Part shown: positions 37,241 to 49,896 of the stretch, one piece after another | Layout: each line of letters opens with the position of its first letter | Numbering within the stretch: position 1 is the first letter of the stretch | Assembly: GCA_949358305.1 (NCBI GenBank) | Contig: OX442317.1 | Span: forward strand, 5,274,186-5,338,185 | Source of the DNA: Strigamia acuminata | Lineage: Eukaryota; Arthropoda; Chilopoda; Geophilomorpha; Linotaeniidae | Direction: 5' to 3' | DNA length: 64,000 nucleotides | Program-made: the position numbers and the translations under genes | Notes under the pieces: generated by a model | Seen by the model: the letters and a program-made list of their open reading frames with translations, nothing else | Database searches by the model: none | What the model was told of the DNA's origin: nothing

Positions 37241-40200
37241 AATGGATTTTTCCAAATAGCAGCAACCAAATCATTTACAATTTCAAATCCCTTGTTTATT
37301 ATTTCTAAATCCTTCAATTTTTTCTTTAATCTTTTCCCTTCTTGCTGATACAAAAAAGTCATTAAAAAACAATCCCCTTTTTTTTTCCAATTATTTCTCC
37401 TTGCAGTAATGTTGATGCAATTCACTTTTAGGCATTTCAAAACCCCAAATAATTTTCCCAGATAACCTAAAAAAGAAAAAAGAAATCACCTCTGACACGT
37501 ATTGCACTATACACCCTCAAGCTGCCAAGAATCAAATGTTTAGGGCGGAAATATTTGTTTTGCAAAGCACTACCACTGACTGCTTTATGGCTGCCATTTC
37601 ACCATGACTGGCTGAGTTTTCATATTGAGCTCTTGCCTTTTATTCTTACACACCCAGCTGGGCTTACAATTTCCCCGCTGCTCCCGGAATAAAAGGACAA
37701 AAATTACATTTAAATGATATAAATTAAGATAAAACAGATTTACATCCACTTAAGCATAAAACTCGACGATAAATAACGCAAAACTCGAAGCAGAGAAAAC
37801 CCTATTTCCATTAAAACACGAGAAATTAGAAATTAAACACAACGAAATTTATACTTTTTGATTAATTTTTTCCGTGCCAATTCCAGGGTGTTGACAGCCT
37901 CGATGCTTAAATTTCAAACGAATGTTTTGACCAACTGCCAACAGTTCCCTCATCATTAATTTCTAGATTCATTAAGCAAACAATTTCCACGAGGAAATTA
38001 AAAAAAAAAAAAATTACTCTACGACAAAAAAATAAAAAAAAAATGTGTTAGCCATCCCACGTCCCCCATAATTACTTCAAAATGGCCGCAACTCGTAAAA
38101 ATACAACTAACAATAAATAAAGTCCGTGTTAAGTTTGTGTGCGCTCTTTTTCTCCTTGCTCCGATTTACAGTTTGGCTCAAGTCCAGTAAGATGGAAAAA
38201 CAAATATTTGTCAACCATGACACAGTATTATTCATTCATGTGTATACAGACGCATAATAGTTCTTTTTTCTTCCTTTCTTTCTATCAAAATAAATCAAAT
38301 TCTTTGAAGTTTAATACTCTTCTAGCAATTGGAAGCTCCCAGTTTGTTTTTAAACGATCTTCAGGTTATTTTCGTCTTGTCTAATTAACAAAACAGGCCT
38401 GTTTTCCTTCCAGTCTTTGCAAACAAAACTAATTAAACAATTTTGCCGAGCAAGCACATTTTCTCCCACTTGGCATGTCACTTGTTGGCACTTAACTATC
38501 CTTGGCACACGCTTAGTGAAAAGGGACTTTTCTGCATATTAAACATCCATTTTAATCTTGCACCACAAAAAAAAAATTGCATGCAATTCCAAATTTAAAG
38601 AGCAAACCCAACAATTTTTATTTAATAATTTAAAAAATTTAAAAATTTAAAAATTTAATTTTTTTTAAAAGAAATTAGATCCGCCGTAATCATTTCCCTC
38701 ATCAATGTCAACATTATGATAAGAAGGGAACGTATTATCAAGTTAGAGATTAATCTCAAGGAAAATCAACTTAGTTACCCATTAAAAAGAACACCTGGGC
38801 CATTTATTTCTTTTTATCTCCTAGCAGCCATTACTGCACTCTCCTAATTGCTTGGTGCTGACACAAACAACTCTCATCCATTCTTTTCATTTCAACATGC
38901 ATTTTTGCTGCTGAATAAGCACTAACTAACCAAATACAAATTTACAATGCACGATCAACAAGAAAAATAATTAAATTAGGCTTAATTTATTCGGGGCCAA
39001 TCAATTCTTCATTTCAACGGAATAAAACAACTTTGTGTTCTGCTTCCACTCGTTTTTGCGCGTGTTAACGTACACCAGAACACTTACATTTATCTTAGCT
39101 CACATTTAGCTCAGTCATGCAGGCTGCTCGTCTGCTCCCATTCCCCGATATCGTTCTCCGATGCCTGCGACCTTATACCTTGTTTTCTTACCTCTCTCTG
39201 ATTACAACTTTTTTTCTTTCTTTTTCTTTTTCGTATTTATCTCCACCTGTTGGAAATCAGTTTCGAGTTTCTGTTTTTAGTGTTTCTACTTGTGTAAACA
39301 GAATGCACCAAAAGCAGTTTTAAAGGTGCATTCACACTTTGTGAGGTTTTTTGAACAAAAAATTGCCTAAACTGGTGTTTTTCAACTGATTTTTGCTTTG
39401 GTGTTTTTCAATGGCTGCCAAATTATTATGAGGCTTGCAGTGAAGCATCCACCACGGAAAAACGTGAGTAAAAGCAGAATTAAATTGAAATGATGAATTA
39501 ATTGGATGGAAATTGACATTTACTTGTAAAACCCCAAAAACTAGCTAAAAATAAACAAAAACACAAAATAATCTCATACATATAATCACAGTTGTGAATA
39601 ACAAAATTCTTCGATTTTTTTGCTGTTTTTGCTTTTTGTGTTTACATTTTCAAAACCGTTGGCTTGGTTTTGATTGTGAATAGACTGAACTGACAACATG
39701 CATAAACGGGTTTTGATTGACAGGAAAGACTTATTATTCATTAGAATCATTACAAACAGTCGTCCTTGCTTCATTCAAATCAAAGTTCCACTTTTTGCTC
39801 GTGTGTGGAGATAAGTTACGACGCCTCAACTCTAACCAAGCATCCATTGCCTCTAAATATATAGTAACGCACTAAGCGAAAGTTTCGATGCTACTTACTT
39901 AGCAGATTAAATTCCACGTCCTCTTAACTAACTATCCTAGCGAGCTGAAATTGCAGATACTCAATCATCATTTCCGACAATTTCACGACGCTTTAAAATC
40001 ACTAGAACGTGAAACCGCAAATTAGATGTTCACCACTTCCGTTTCTCAACCTTTAAAATGGCTTTCTTCTTCTTTATTTAAAAAATTCAAACTCGTTCGA
40101 AAGTTTAAGATTTAAACATTAAAATAATTAACGTATCTCTCCCGAGCATCTGATTTATTAGCATTTTATTCAGGTTAGAAAATCGTCTTCCCTAATATTT

Positions 40201-41761
40201 TTCCAAACTGAACCGTCAACGGTTTTGAGAAATTTCTTTCAGCGAAAGATGAAAAATGAAGAGAACTTTTTAAACTTTTGATCAATCTCTTTCTCTCCCA
40301 CACCTTAAAGATGTTAGTCCGTGTGAATATTAAATTTTTACGATCAATATTTAAAAAAAAAAAAAAAAAAAATTAAGAATTAAAAATTCTAAAATGAATT
40401 ATTTTAGAAATAAATTCAAAATTAAATGTATTCTAATATCGATTGATTTTCCCCCAGAATTGTTGCCATTCGAGTTTTAAATTGCTTCAATTACTTCTAA
40501 GATTTATGCCTCAATCTCAGAATTGTCAAAAATATCTCACTTTAAATTATACACACTTGCACGCTGCCCCCCTTTCATATTTCCTCAAAACTACCATTTT
40601 AAAAAATAATAATAAATCTTATCGGAATTCTGTGACAGCAAAAATCCAAAGTAACTGACTACCGACATCATATTATAATTTAAGACTTATTCACCTGGGC
40701 ATGTCACGACTCACGAAACGACTAGAAACTGTATATTTCATTCCCTAATAAAATCTTAAAATTTAAATATTTCAACAACACAGATAGATTTAGAAGAAAC
40801 ACTGAAACTTTTAATCTCTTCCGAAACTGCACAATTTTCTAAAATATTCAAAACAACCCAAAATAAAAATAATTTTCTCAAATTGTTACTATTTCTGACA
40901 ACAGGGGCGCTCCAATCACAAATCAAACCGATTAACATTGTTCCTTTAGGTACTTAAAAAAACTACTCTTCTATGTTTTTACATAGAAGAAAAATATTAA
41001 ATAATTCACATTAATTCACAATTAATTCTTTTTAATCCGCTTATGTAATTAAATCACGACTTAAAACTCAAAACTTACCTGCACCTGAACCGGAAACAGT
41101 CCACAATACGCTCGAAACAAACGGAAACATCAAAATAAAAGCACAACAGATGTAAACGGGCGTTTGAAAACGTGTGAAGACTGTCGACATGATGGCCTGT
41201 CACATTGCCGAGTCTATATGTCTGCTTTCAACACTAACTGTTCAGTGAAGTAATGAGAAAGCACAATGATTATCCAGCCTAGAAGACGTGATTAACTCAA
41301 TGCGCTGCAGCATCTTCACTAAGAGCTGTGCAGGGAAGTGAGCGCGTGTGCCGCTATCTGCTACTGGCAGAGAGAAAGCTATGGGCAGCGAGTTCATTGA
41401 ACCTGGGGTTGTGAGGTTGTCACACAGATGGAGAAAAGAAACAACTAAATAAATTTCACAAGATTTCAATCTTTTTTCGATTTAACCTCTTGCAAAAACA
41501 GAATTTCTTATTATTCCACATTTATTTCCCAACATGTTGCGGTGTTCTCTCGATTTTTCATCAAAATGGGTCATTTTCCCCTTATCTCTGCGAAAATATG
41601 ATGAATGTCTAAGTTATTATATGAGTGTAAATATAGCAAATATTCTGCAACGTGAAAAAGCATTTGTCACGACAGATTAAATCTAGGTAAAATTAATCTC
41701 TAACCTTACATTATAGGCTCTAAATCATGTTTCAGTACTTTGAAAAGATATATAAAAAAAA
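37241..41761. other. Non-coding AT-rich DNA, no gene supported
   Basis: No coding-like frame, RNA gene or element boundary was recognised. A 20-bp A-run lies at about 40353-40372, and a short TTTAAAAAT tandem at about 38630-38660. Confidence 0.55.
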
Positions 41762-41800
41762 AAATATATTTTTTTTTTTTTGGGGGGGGGGGGGGGGGGG
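41762..41800. repeat. Adjacent A/T and G homopolymers (T13 then G19)
   Basis: An A/T-rich run ends in thirteen T followed directly by nineteen G (41782-41800). The G-run could form a G-quadruplex, or be a sequencing or gap artefact; length is unreliable in such tracts. Confidence 0.8.
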
Positions 41801-42530
41801 AATTTAATTACTTTTCCCATATTTTTGTTGTTTGGAAATTAGTTGTAAATTAATTTGATCATCTTACTCTCATTTTTAATTGATTTCAAAATCAATATTA
41901 AAGTGAACCTTATTTTTTTTAAGGTTGCATCAAGTATTAATTAGATGCCAGCTCCAGAAATAACTTTAAAGGCAGCCAGCTCGAAATTAAGATATTTTTA
42001 CATTTTAATTATCAGCACTCAATCGAAAATTTAAAAAATAAAAACATCAAAAGAAATTAATGGGTGATGTCTCATCTTCATTCATTGAATTTTCGCATAA
42101 ATTATTAAAATAAATATTTTTAAAAAAAAATTATATATACATTTTTTTTTATTCTGATAACCAGTTAGAGAAACCGACATTCTACAAATTCTAATTTTTT
42201 TTATTTTATATATTTATTTATTTCCAAAAAAAAAAAGAAATGAGAACCCTTTCACTGAACATTTTCATAACTGAAGAAACATGTCACGCACCATCAACCA
42301 ACCGGAACAAAAAAGCCAAGCGAAACATATCGCATACGAAATTACGAAATATCAAATAAATAAGAAAATGCCTGTTGGTTTGCAAATTTATACAAACAAA
42401 TACATTTACAACCCTTTCATCTCACCTACTTCTTGAATTAATTAAATGGCAGTGGCTACGTTCACGCCGCTATGATTGGTTGAGATCTATTGAACAAATT
42501 AGAGTAATCGTATCTACGAATAAAGACAAA

Positions 42531-42776
42531 ATGTCCGCTGAAATAGAAAATGTAAAGCAGAGTTTCCAAGGAACAAACCAACAAATTAAAACAATTATAG
42601 ATGAGAATAAAACCGAAATGGCAACGGAAATAAAAAAATATTTCTTACGTTGTTTAAATATCGTGCGCAAGCCTCCTGCAACTGAAAACACTAAATCGTC
42701 CGCCATTATTCAAGTCATATTCCCATATGGTTCAATATACAATATAAATTACTTTATGAATGCGTCTACTGTGTAA
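42531..42776 (+). pseudogene. Short coiled-coil-like ORF fragment, unassigned
   Basis: An ATG opens an 81-codon frame whose first 40 residues (MSAEIENVKQSFQ, TIIDENKTEMATEIKK) have heptad-like spacing of hydrophobic residues and a coding-like composition unlike the surrounding frames. The rest is ordinary AT-rich noise. The frame is also open upstream to 42375 without another ATG. It might be the remnant of a retroelement Gag or of a host coiled-coil exon; no family was recognised and chance is quite possible. Confidence 0.15.
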
Positions 42777-43203
42777 GGAAGTAAGAAAGTAACTTTACTC
42801 AGCTCAAAACTTATATTTCATTTTTAATTTACGTATAAAATAAGAACCGACTGACCCAATTCAATAATTAAATTTGTTCCTCTATTTTGGTTTTAAAAGC
42901 AAGCACATTGTGGTCATGTGTTGTGAATTGATCATCTGGTCGCACGATCGTCTGTCATTAACTGACACTAAGTTGATTTCTTACTCTCACTTCCTTCCCA
43001 CCTACAATGCACCTTTTTCTTGCGACACTGCTAATTCCTACTGCTAGTGTGGACAAATGTGACTAGCCTAAGACTGCCACACACCGATCGATAAGAAATT
43101 CAACAAGAATTACAAAACTAAAATCAAAGTAAAAACAAACAAAAAAAAAACTATTATTTTTTTTATTATCCAAATGATCTTCTCCTCTTTAAACCTCTTA
43201 TTG

Positions 43204-43236
43204 CCCCCACTCCCACTCCCACTCCCACTCCCACCC
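43204..43236. repeat. (CCCACT)n simple repeat
   Basis: Five tandem hexamers of CCCACT flanked by C-rich edges. Confidence 0.85.
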
Positions 43237-45823
43237 ACTACAGAAATCTGATCCTCAAAGGCAAAATTCTGCCAAAAGGCAGAAGAATGAAAACCGCAGC
43301 TATTGACAACCTCCTTAACACAGACTAGTGAACTTGAGCACATCCTTTATGTAAATCCTGTCATGTGTCAGTGTCACTTCATTTTAATACTGATGCTCAA
43401 AAAACTGCACTCCTCCACAAAAAAATGTCACGGAAATAGGACTTGTAATTGGACCGTGACACTAGAAATTTCTCCCCAATATATTTCCCTCACGTTCCAC
43501 CAAGTGTCTAAACTCTAGACTCCAAGCCAAAAGCTTACACGCATTCAAAGTTTCTGTTTACGTTGTTTTGACGTTTATACGAGACCATTTTAAAAAAAAA
43601 TCGGTAGAAATAGCCCACGCGTCTATTTCCACCGGACATCTGGACGAGAGGCATCCAATCTCAATAGAAAAGCGCCTCCCGAATGTCGGCTTCTCTGTTC
43701 GTTCCCACAACCCATTCTGGCTTAAAAATCATGAAAAGTCGACAATAGCTTTATTCCCAAATATCCATACAATCAATAAAACAAATCACCAAATACGACG
43801 AATCCATTCGTACATTCCAAAAAAAAAATAAAACCACCCAATCCGAATTAATTGATTACTTTTACGCCATCTGTTTTAACACTATAATGGGCGAAGCAGA
43901 CGAGCCTCTTGTTGCGAGAGCTTTGGCACTTGTGTTCTTTTTATCTCGTTCGTCTGCATGTTTTTGAAAAATGGGTCAACTGCAGCTTTCTCTGCATTGA
44001 ACCGAAGCACTTTGTGTTGCCATACGCCGTTTTATACTTCCAAAAACTGTGTGCGCTCTTTGAGGAAATGACCATTCAAAATGAAGTGTGGTTTCCATGT
44101 CAGTCCATGTCACGTGAATTTTAATTCACTGAATAACGGCTCCAAAATAAACAACACCCACAACCCAGCACATCAAAACTTCCGTGTCCAAAATACCAAA
44201 TAATAAAAACAACAATTAAAAAACACCACCTCGTGGCTAAGTTCATGCGATGCAATTACCATAATTTCTTCACTTATCATTCGGAACCCTCAAGACACCC
44301 TTTTTCATCCATTTTGACTTGCAAAAAAATGGCGCAAAGTCACACAGTGTTAGATAATGAGTGTAATTAGCTTAAACGAGGCCAAAGCTGGAACCTGAAA
44401 CACATTTGCAAAGTTGAAATGGCAAAATAAAATGTGTTCCCATTGCACCTCCGGTACACACTGCTTAATCTCGCAGCAGCAGAAGGTATCAATTTTCTGT
44501 AAATTGCCAATGCCGTGTGTGCATAGCAGGCGAGCTAGCAATGACACCTATAAAGAAACCCTCTTTAGACGAAGGTCAAAAGTGTGCACTACTAAACAAG
44601 TAAACATTCCTCCATGCAAACCGTTCTCCCTAATAAAAATTTCGTCAAAACTTTATACTCCTTTCTGTAAAAGGGCCAACATATTTGATAAAATGAATCA
44701 GTTGCTGCCCCATTAATTTTTACGAGTACAAATTCAGGACTGAGCAAAAGAGGAATATACTCTCCGTCAACAAGGGACCAAAAAGGAGGGCCTGCAACCT
44801 TATAAATCATTTAGGTTTTATACGAACATCGGAATGGAAAACTAGGCTTTATAAATCAGCATCACAATAGACGAATTTACGTTAACCATTCATATTTCAT
44901 CGATATTTCCTCCCATTTTCATCTTTTCACTGTGTTTTCGCCATCTTTGGACCATGTTTTGACCATTTTGATTAAACTAAAAGTAAACTACGCTGCAGTT
45001 AGAGGTTTAACAAGTCCCCGGGTACGCATCTTAAGTTAAAAATGTGTAACGATCCTTTTTTATACTTTTTTTTACAGCCGCGAATGGAGTAAAGCAGCAC
45101 TTTCAAGTGCCCACTTGCACTTAAACAGTGGATTTCTGCGCGTAAACGACGTGAATAAGCTAATTGACCACCCTACACGTAGACATAAAAATAATTTCTA
45201 ACATTTCATTTACTTGCAATTTTAATCTCGAGGAAATTTCTAACGACAAATATTCAGTGTTTACTTTTAGCCACAATAACCTACATTTCTAATGCAACAA
45301 CAACACATTACGCGCAAAATATTTCATGCAACTCACAAACGCAAACACCCACGGACGAAAAAGCAATTTTTAAAAGCACCAACACACACCGTTACAACTT
45401 ATCTGCGCAAACCAATTGTGCAAAGCCGCTTACCGTCAAAATTCCGACCTTCAATTCGGTTTGCCTTAAACACGTGTTCGAGCACACCTCTTAAGCGCAA
45501 CACTCGACGAAAAAGAAAGAAAATGATTGATTCCTCACTAGCAACTATAATCTTCTTAAAGAACTTTGAGCCGTGCTTTGGCTCATTCGTTTACAATCTC
45601 TAAACACAAGGTGCAAAATTGGCACTTGTTGGCAAAGCAGGTGCTTGCAAGTCCCTGCACGAACCCGGCATGATAAGAAAAAAAGTGAAATAAAGAAGAA
45701 ACGAAGAAGCAATCTGCGTTCGAATAAGATGTTGAAAAGATTAAACAACCCTGGAACACGTCACAATGTGCTTGAAAAATTTAATCGACGCCATTAATCA
45801 TATAGGCGTATTCGGCACTCGTT

Positions 45824-46030
45824 AAGTAAAGACCTAATCACCTCGTTTGAATCCATCGTGAACTATTCTTCAATTCAATCGGCGCCTAAAATGTGGGTCA
45901 TCACTCATCACGGAAACAGTGAGAAATGAAATCCTCCCTTCTTATTACATCCAGTTATTGGTGCAAGGACGGGCCATAAAAGAAGTGTAAAAAGAGAGTG
46001 AATTCTACACATGCCCATTTACACTGCGAG
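45824..46030 (+). repeat. Dispersed repeat D, copy 2
   Basis: It shares AAAGACCTAATCACCTC, TTTGAATCCATYGTGAAC, CTTCTTATTACATCCAGTTA, AAAAGAAGTGTAAAAAGA and GTGAATTCTACA with 16727-16935, same orientation. The class is unknown. Confidence 0.6.
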
Positions 46031-46254
46031 GAGGAGACCTTTCCCTCTCTCTTTCTCACTCTTTCCTGCTTCCTTTTCTATTTTTCACATCAATTCTCAC
46101 TGATTTATTCTCTTTTCAACTCACAAATTTCGCTCTCTTGAATAAGACTCAGTCGCCAATAATAAATAAAAGGTGCCATACACTTTTTTAATAACAATAC
46201 GTCAAGTTAAACTGCACTCAACGTTTGAAAGAAAAGGGGAAAATACCATTTGCT

Positions 46255-46430
46255 TCAAAAATACATTGCGATGTATTTTGAAATGCATTTTGTAATACAT
46301 TCTTGCGTGCTATTGGTTTGCAAGTAATAATACCTATTACAAAATGCATTCCCGATGCTATTATTTGTCAAATATGAATGCATTATTTAATGTACAAATA
46401 ATATACTTAATTCCGCAAAATGCTCGACAT
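46255..46430 (+). repeat. AT-rich dispersed repeat family F, longest copy
   Basis: It contains AAATGCATTTTGTAATACAT, ATTACAAAATGCATTCCCGA and TTATTTAATGTACAAATAAT. The last is repeated at 48083-48122 in the same orientation, and the middle part at 1366-1430 inverted. The two inverted AAATGCATTTTGTAAT motifs inside give it partial dyad symmetry, as in a decayed TIR element. Confidence 0.55.
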
Positions 46431-47895
46431 TTTGTGTTCAAAAAAACTGGACCCTTCACTCTATGCTGGCAATTGAAATTGTGAGTACTTTTGTATTTTG
46501 CCACTAGGTGAAACACCAGACTTCAACAGGTGATAATACTTATATAGCAGACAAGCAATACTGTATTACTTACTAATACCGCTAAAATGCCGATAGATAC
46601 AAGATTTACCAGCAGTCTGGTCAAACCCGCTCTACAGCAAATAAAATATAATCTCATTTTCGGATATGTGCTGCTTGGGATTCCCACCGGCACTAAAATT
46701 AATACTATAAAATAAAACGGACTTTTGAATCAAGCCAATCAAAAAAAAAATAAAAAAATATAAAAAATAAAAACTCAAGTGGCAAACAGTGGGTTGCAAT
46801 TATGAAGCGAACATAAAGGGACAACAGTTGCAACTCTCCAAATGCCTCAACCCATAAACATTTAAAGTGGAATGACAAGGCAATAACAACCACAGTCGGT
46901 TTCATTACACACAAGAGCACTAGTAACACCAAATTGACACTTAATGTAACCCAGCAGTCGAAATTACTAGAAAGACTTCACTTGATTCATGCAAGCAGAA
47001 GGAACAAGCTGGGTCGCAAATTTGAGAATCTCTTCGCAGTTCTGTCATTCGAGAATATGAATCAAGTGCAATTTCCTTTTCATTCTTCACTTTTTTCAAA
47101 CTCAAAGGAATCGGGAAATTTAATTCCCCACACTCCTAATTAGTTTCCATCAACTTATTACTCAATCTATCCACTCCCTAATCGACCTTTGATGGATTTT
47201 CGTTCCCTATTGCAAAAAAAAATATATAGATAAATAAATAAATAAAAACAAAACTGTTGGAATTGTGTCTAGACAAATCTATTATTTTTTTCCTCAAAAA
47301 ATAACATTCCACGAGATAATAATTTTTTTGTTGACATTTTATCTCTTTAAATATTGCTGATACATTCTTGACTGCATTTCTGCTGACTGTTCATCTTGAC
47401 ACGTTTCACACCTGATTTATATCACATAAAAACACAGTTTTACGATGCCATTTATTCATATTTCGAGAGGAAAAGATTTATGAATTATTAAATGTTGCTT
47501 TTTCTGTTTTTCTTTTAAACTAAAAAGAAAAGAAATCCTTTTGTACATATGCAAGTACAACTAGTGAGTCCTAATTGACCATCATCTAAAGTAGATGCTT
47601 TAATTATCCTGGAAATACCGGTTCATTAGATGCTTTCTTATTAGAACTCCCTCAAGAGACCTCTTTACAATGTCAAATGAAGGTTCAAGTATTCAAGGCA
47701 CCACTAACAAGAATTCTAGAGATGCTATCCTCGCTTCTAACACTGCACCATCTTTCCAGCATTTATAAATTGCAAAATAAAACTAAAGAGCAAATAAAAC
47801 TCTTGTTTTGAATCAATATTCAACTTGAAATGAAATCTTTTATTTCACTTTATTATAGGAATGGCAACACGTAAAATTATTCTTCCAATCGACCA

Positions 47896-48000
47896 GTTTC
47901 CAGTTTTAATTCAATTAATTTGACAGCAAAGTTGTTTCCATTAATAAATAATAATTTCAACAACAAAATTTAAATATTATTTTTAATCTTCCATTTTTAG
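47896..48000 (+). repeat. Left member of a diverged direct repeat around the LTR element
   Basis: CCAGTTTTAATTCAATTAAT, TTGACA, CATTAATAAATAATA and TCTTCCATTTTTAG match 55992-56092 in the same order and orientation at roughly 75% identity by eye. The pair brackets the LTR retrotransposon but is too diverged to be produced by its insertion. Confidence 0.5.
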
Positions 48001-48044
48001 TGAAAATTGGCAAAATTAAGCCGAAATAACCAATATAGTTAGAA

Positions 48045-48125
48045 AATACATTGGAATTATATTGCAATGTATTTCAAAATGCATTATTTAATGTACAAAT
48101 AATATGCTTAATTCTGCAAAATTCT
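48045..48125 (+). repeat. AT-rich dispersed repeat family F, copy near the LTR element
   Basis: ATGCATTATTTAATGTACAA and ATAATATGCTTAATTCTGCA match 46377-46432 with few substitutions. It ends about 145 bp before the 5' LTR. Confidence 0.55.
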
Positions 48126-48417
48126 ATACATTTGCAACGCAATAAGTGAAATAAAACATTGTAAAATATATATTTGAACCATATGGGAATAATCATCATG
48201 TATGCAATTTGCATCAATAAATATCCATGCAATTTATAATTGATTATTTCATAGTACACATCTCAAAATATTGTCACGCGGTTGAGTTGCGTCGTCTGCC
48301 GACCAGCTCAAACCAGCGATAGAATTAAAGAAGTTGTCAAAATCTATCACTAGCCAGCGTACGTGATGGTGACATCACGGGCTGGTCAATCTGGATTAAC
48401 TCAGGGGGTGACTCTAG

Positions 48418-48451
48418 TATAAAAGAGCCACTTTGGCTCTTAGAGCTCAGT
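48418..48451 (+). promoter_or_regulatory. LTR core promoter: TATA box plus TCAGT initiator
   Basis: TATAAAA at 48418-48424 is followed by TCAGT at 48447-48451, whose A (48449) lies 31 bp from the TATA start. That is the canonical TATA-to-start spacing, and TCAGT is the arthropod initiator consensus. The predicted genomic RNA start, and so the U3/R boundary, is near 48449. The same arrangement is in the 3' LTR at 55618-55651. Confidence 0.75.
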
Positions 48452-48617
48452 CCATCCCGGGCTTCTAAACAGTTAGCACCAGCCAGCAAATGGCGTGGTG
48501 TGATTGTTTCCCTCCAAACTGAATCAAAGTGTTAATCATATCTTAGAGTATTTATTAGGTTTAGTTTAGATTTAGTCGTACATTTTGTATTTATGATTTA
48601 AGTGTTTTGATTTAAAG

Positions 48618-48623
48618 AATAAA
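48618..48623 (+). terminator. LTR poly(A) signal AATAAA
   Basis: AATAAA is followed about 12 bp later by a T/G-rich stretch (TGTATTGTTTTC), the usual layout of a cleavage site. In the 3' LTR (55818-55823) this signal would end the element's transcript. Confidence 0.7.
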
Positions 48624-48784
48624 GACACTGTATTGTTTTCAATCTTAAAACTCTGGCTGTGTTTCATTTCACTCTTAGCTAATTAAGTCACTCTTTAGCT
48701 CAGCTAGTATTAGTGAAGCTAAAGGTCTAGTAGTAATAAGTAAATAAGTTACGTGGTCACTATTGGCCATTTGGCCACGTAACA

Positions 48785-49896
48785 AAGTGGTGGAGATTGC
48801 GGTTTTCTTTTTAGACCCACTAATTGGTTTGATAAAAGTAGTGAAAAGTGAAAATTTACAGTAAAAATCAGCCAGTTTTGTGTAAAAATTGAATAATTAG
48901 AGCTAAAACCCCGTAAAAACTCAGTTAAAAATAAGAATTCTTATAAAATTTAGGAATAGTGCAGATTAATTTGCATATTAGATAGAAATAAGAGTGAATC
49001 ATAGAGTGACTCAGAGTTTGAAGACAGTATAGTGATTGAATATTTAATTGAGTTGCATTGAATTAAGTAATATTTTGGATTTAATTATTAAAGTTGTTTA
49101 ATATTGTTGAATATTGAATTTTGCAGGAAAATTTATTTTGATAATAATATACTTAATAAAGTTTAATAAATTTAATTTTTTTTTACAGGAAATTGATAAA
49201 TTAGTGATAATTTATATAGATTCTGTTGTTGACTAATAATAATAATTGTTTATTTTCCAGAATTGTTAATAATTGTGAAACATAAAAATGAGAATATTTT
49301 TCAGAATAAGGATTTTGAATATTGAGTGTTTATTTAATGATAAAACATTGATTGATAACGATTACATTACAGGCAATGTGTTTTTTTTGATATATGTTGA
49401 GGTTTATGTTGATTTCAATGATTAATTGCATAAAGATTTGTTTCAGAATAAGTGATTGGTGAATTTTGGTTATAGTGAATGTGTGGAGGTGCATTATAGA
49501 GTAGTGAAAATAAAAAATTATAGTGCATTTCAAGGCTTAATAGTGGATAAACCAGTGAAGCTTACACAGACACAAACGGACAATTTACTAGACTTACAGA
49601 AGCAGGAATTACAAAGATTAGTGGATAACCCTAATATAACCAAAACTAGGAAGAAATCAAAATCACAGTCGGGATCGGAAGTAAAGGAGGAAGATCCAGT
49701 TGTTGAAATAAAGGAGGAAGATCAATTTCAAGATTCATTATCGCAACAAGAACTTGATTTGTCCTCACCTTTGAAATTAACAAGACCAAAAGAGTTAAAA
49801 TCAATTTTTGAATTACTAACACCAATAAAGACTATACAAACACCTTTATTAAAAACTAATACACAAGGATCCACATCAAAAGGAATAGTATCCAAG
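48785..49896 (+). other. Leader between 5' LTR and gag ATG, with putative primer binding site
   Basis: TGGTGGAGATTGCGG starts 3 bp after the LTR (48788) and begins with the TGG expected opposite a tRNA CCA end; the primer tRNA could not be named. The leader is unusually long (1112 bp). Its last 441 bp (49456-49896) are open in the gag frame after a TGA at 49453, without any ATG, and encode an acidic, coding-like stretch including KEEDPVVEIKEEDQF. Confidence 0.6.

Larger units (their letters stand above)
41801..46254. other. Mostly non-coding DNA, one possible coding fragment
   Basis: Apart from a short coiled-coil-like frame at 42531-42776 and the repeats listed separately (43204, 45824), no gene was recognised. 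42130-42180 shares TATATACATTTTT and ATAACCA with 56126-56155, part of a weak dispersed repeat. Confidence 0.5.
48272..48784 (+). repeat. 5' LTR
   Basis: It begins TGTCACGCGGTTGAGTTGCG and ends GGCCACGTAACA. By line-by-line comparison it is identical to 55472-55984. It contains a core promoter (48418-48451) and poly(A) signal (48618-48623), giving a U3 of about 177 bp, an R of about 190 bp, and U5 for the rest. A short internal inverted repeat, ACGTGGTCAC and GGCCACGT, lies near the 3' edge. Confidence 0.97.

Noticed and set aside
36949-37440. 163-codon minus-strand frame with a 31-residue repeat
   Set aside because: It is created by the 31-bp minisatellite, which lacks stops on that strand; there is no domain and the flanking part is noise.
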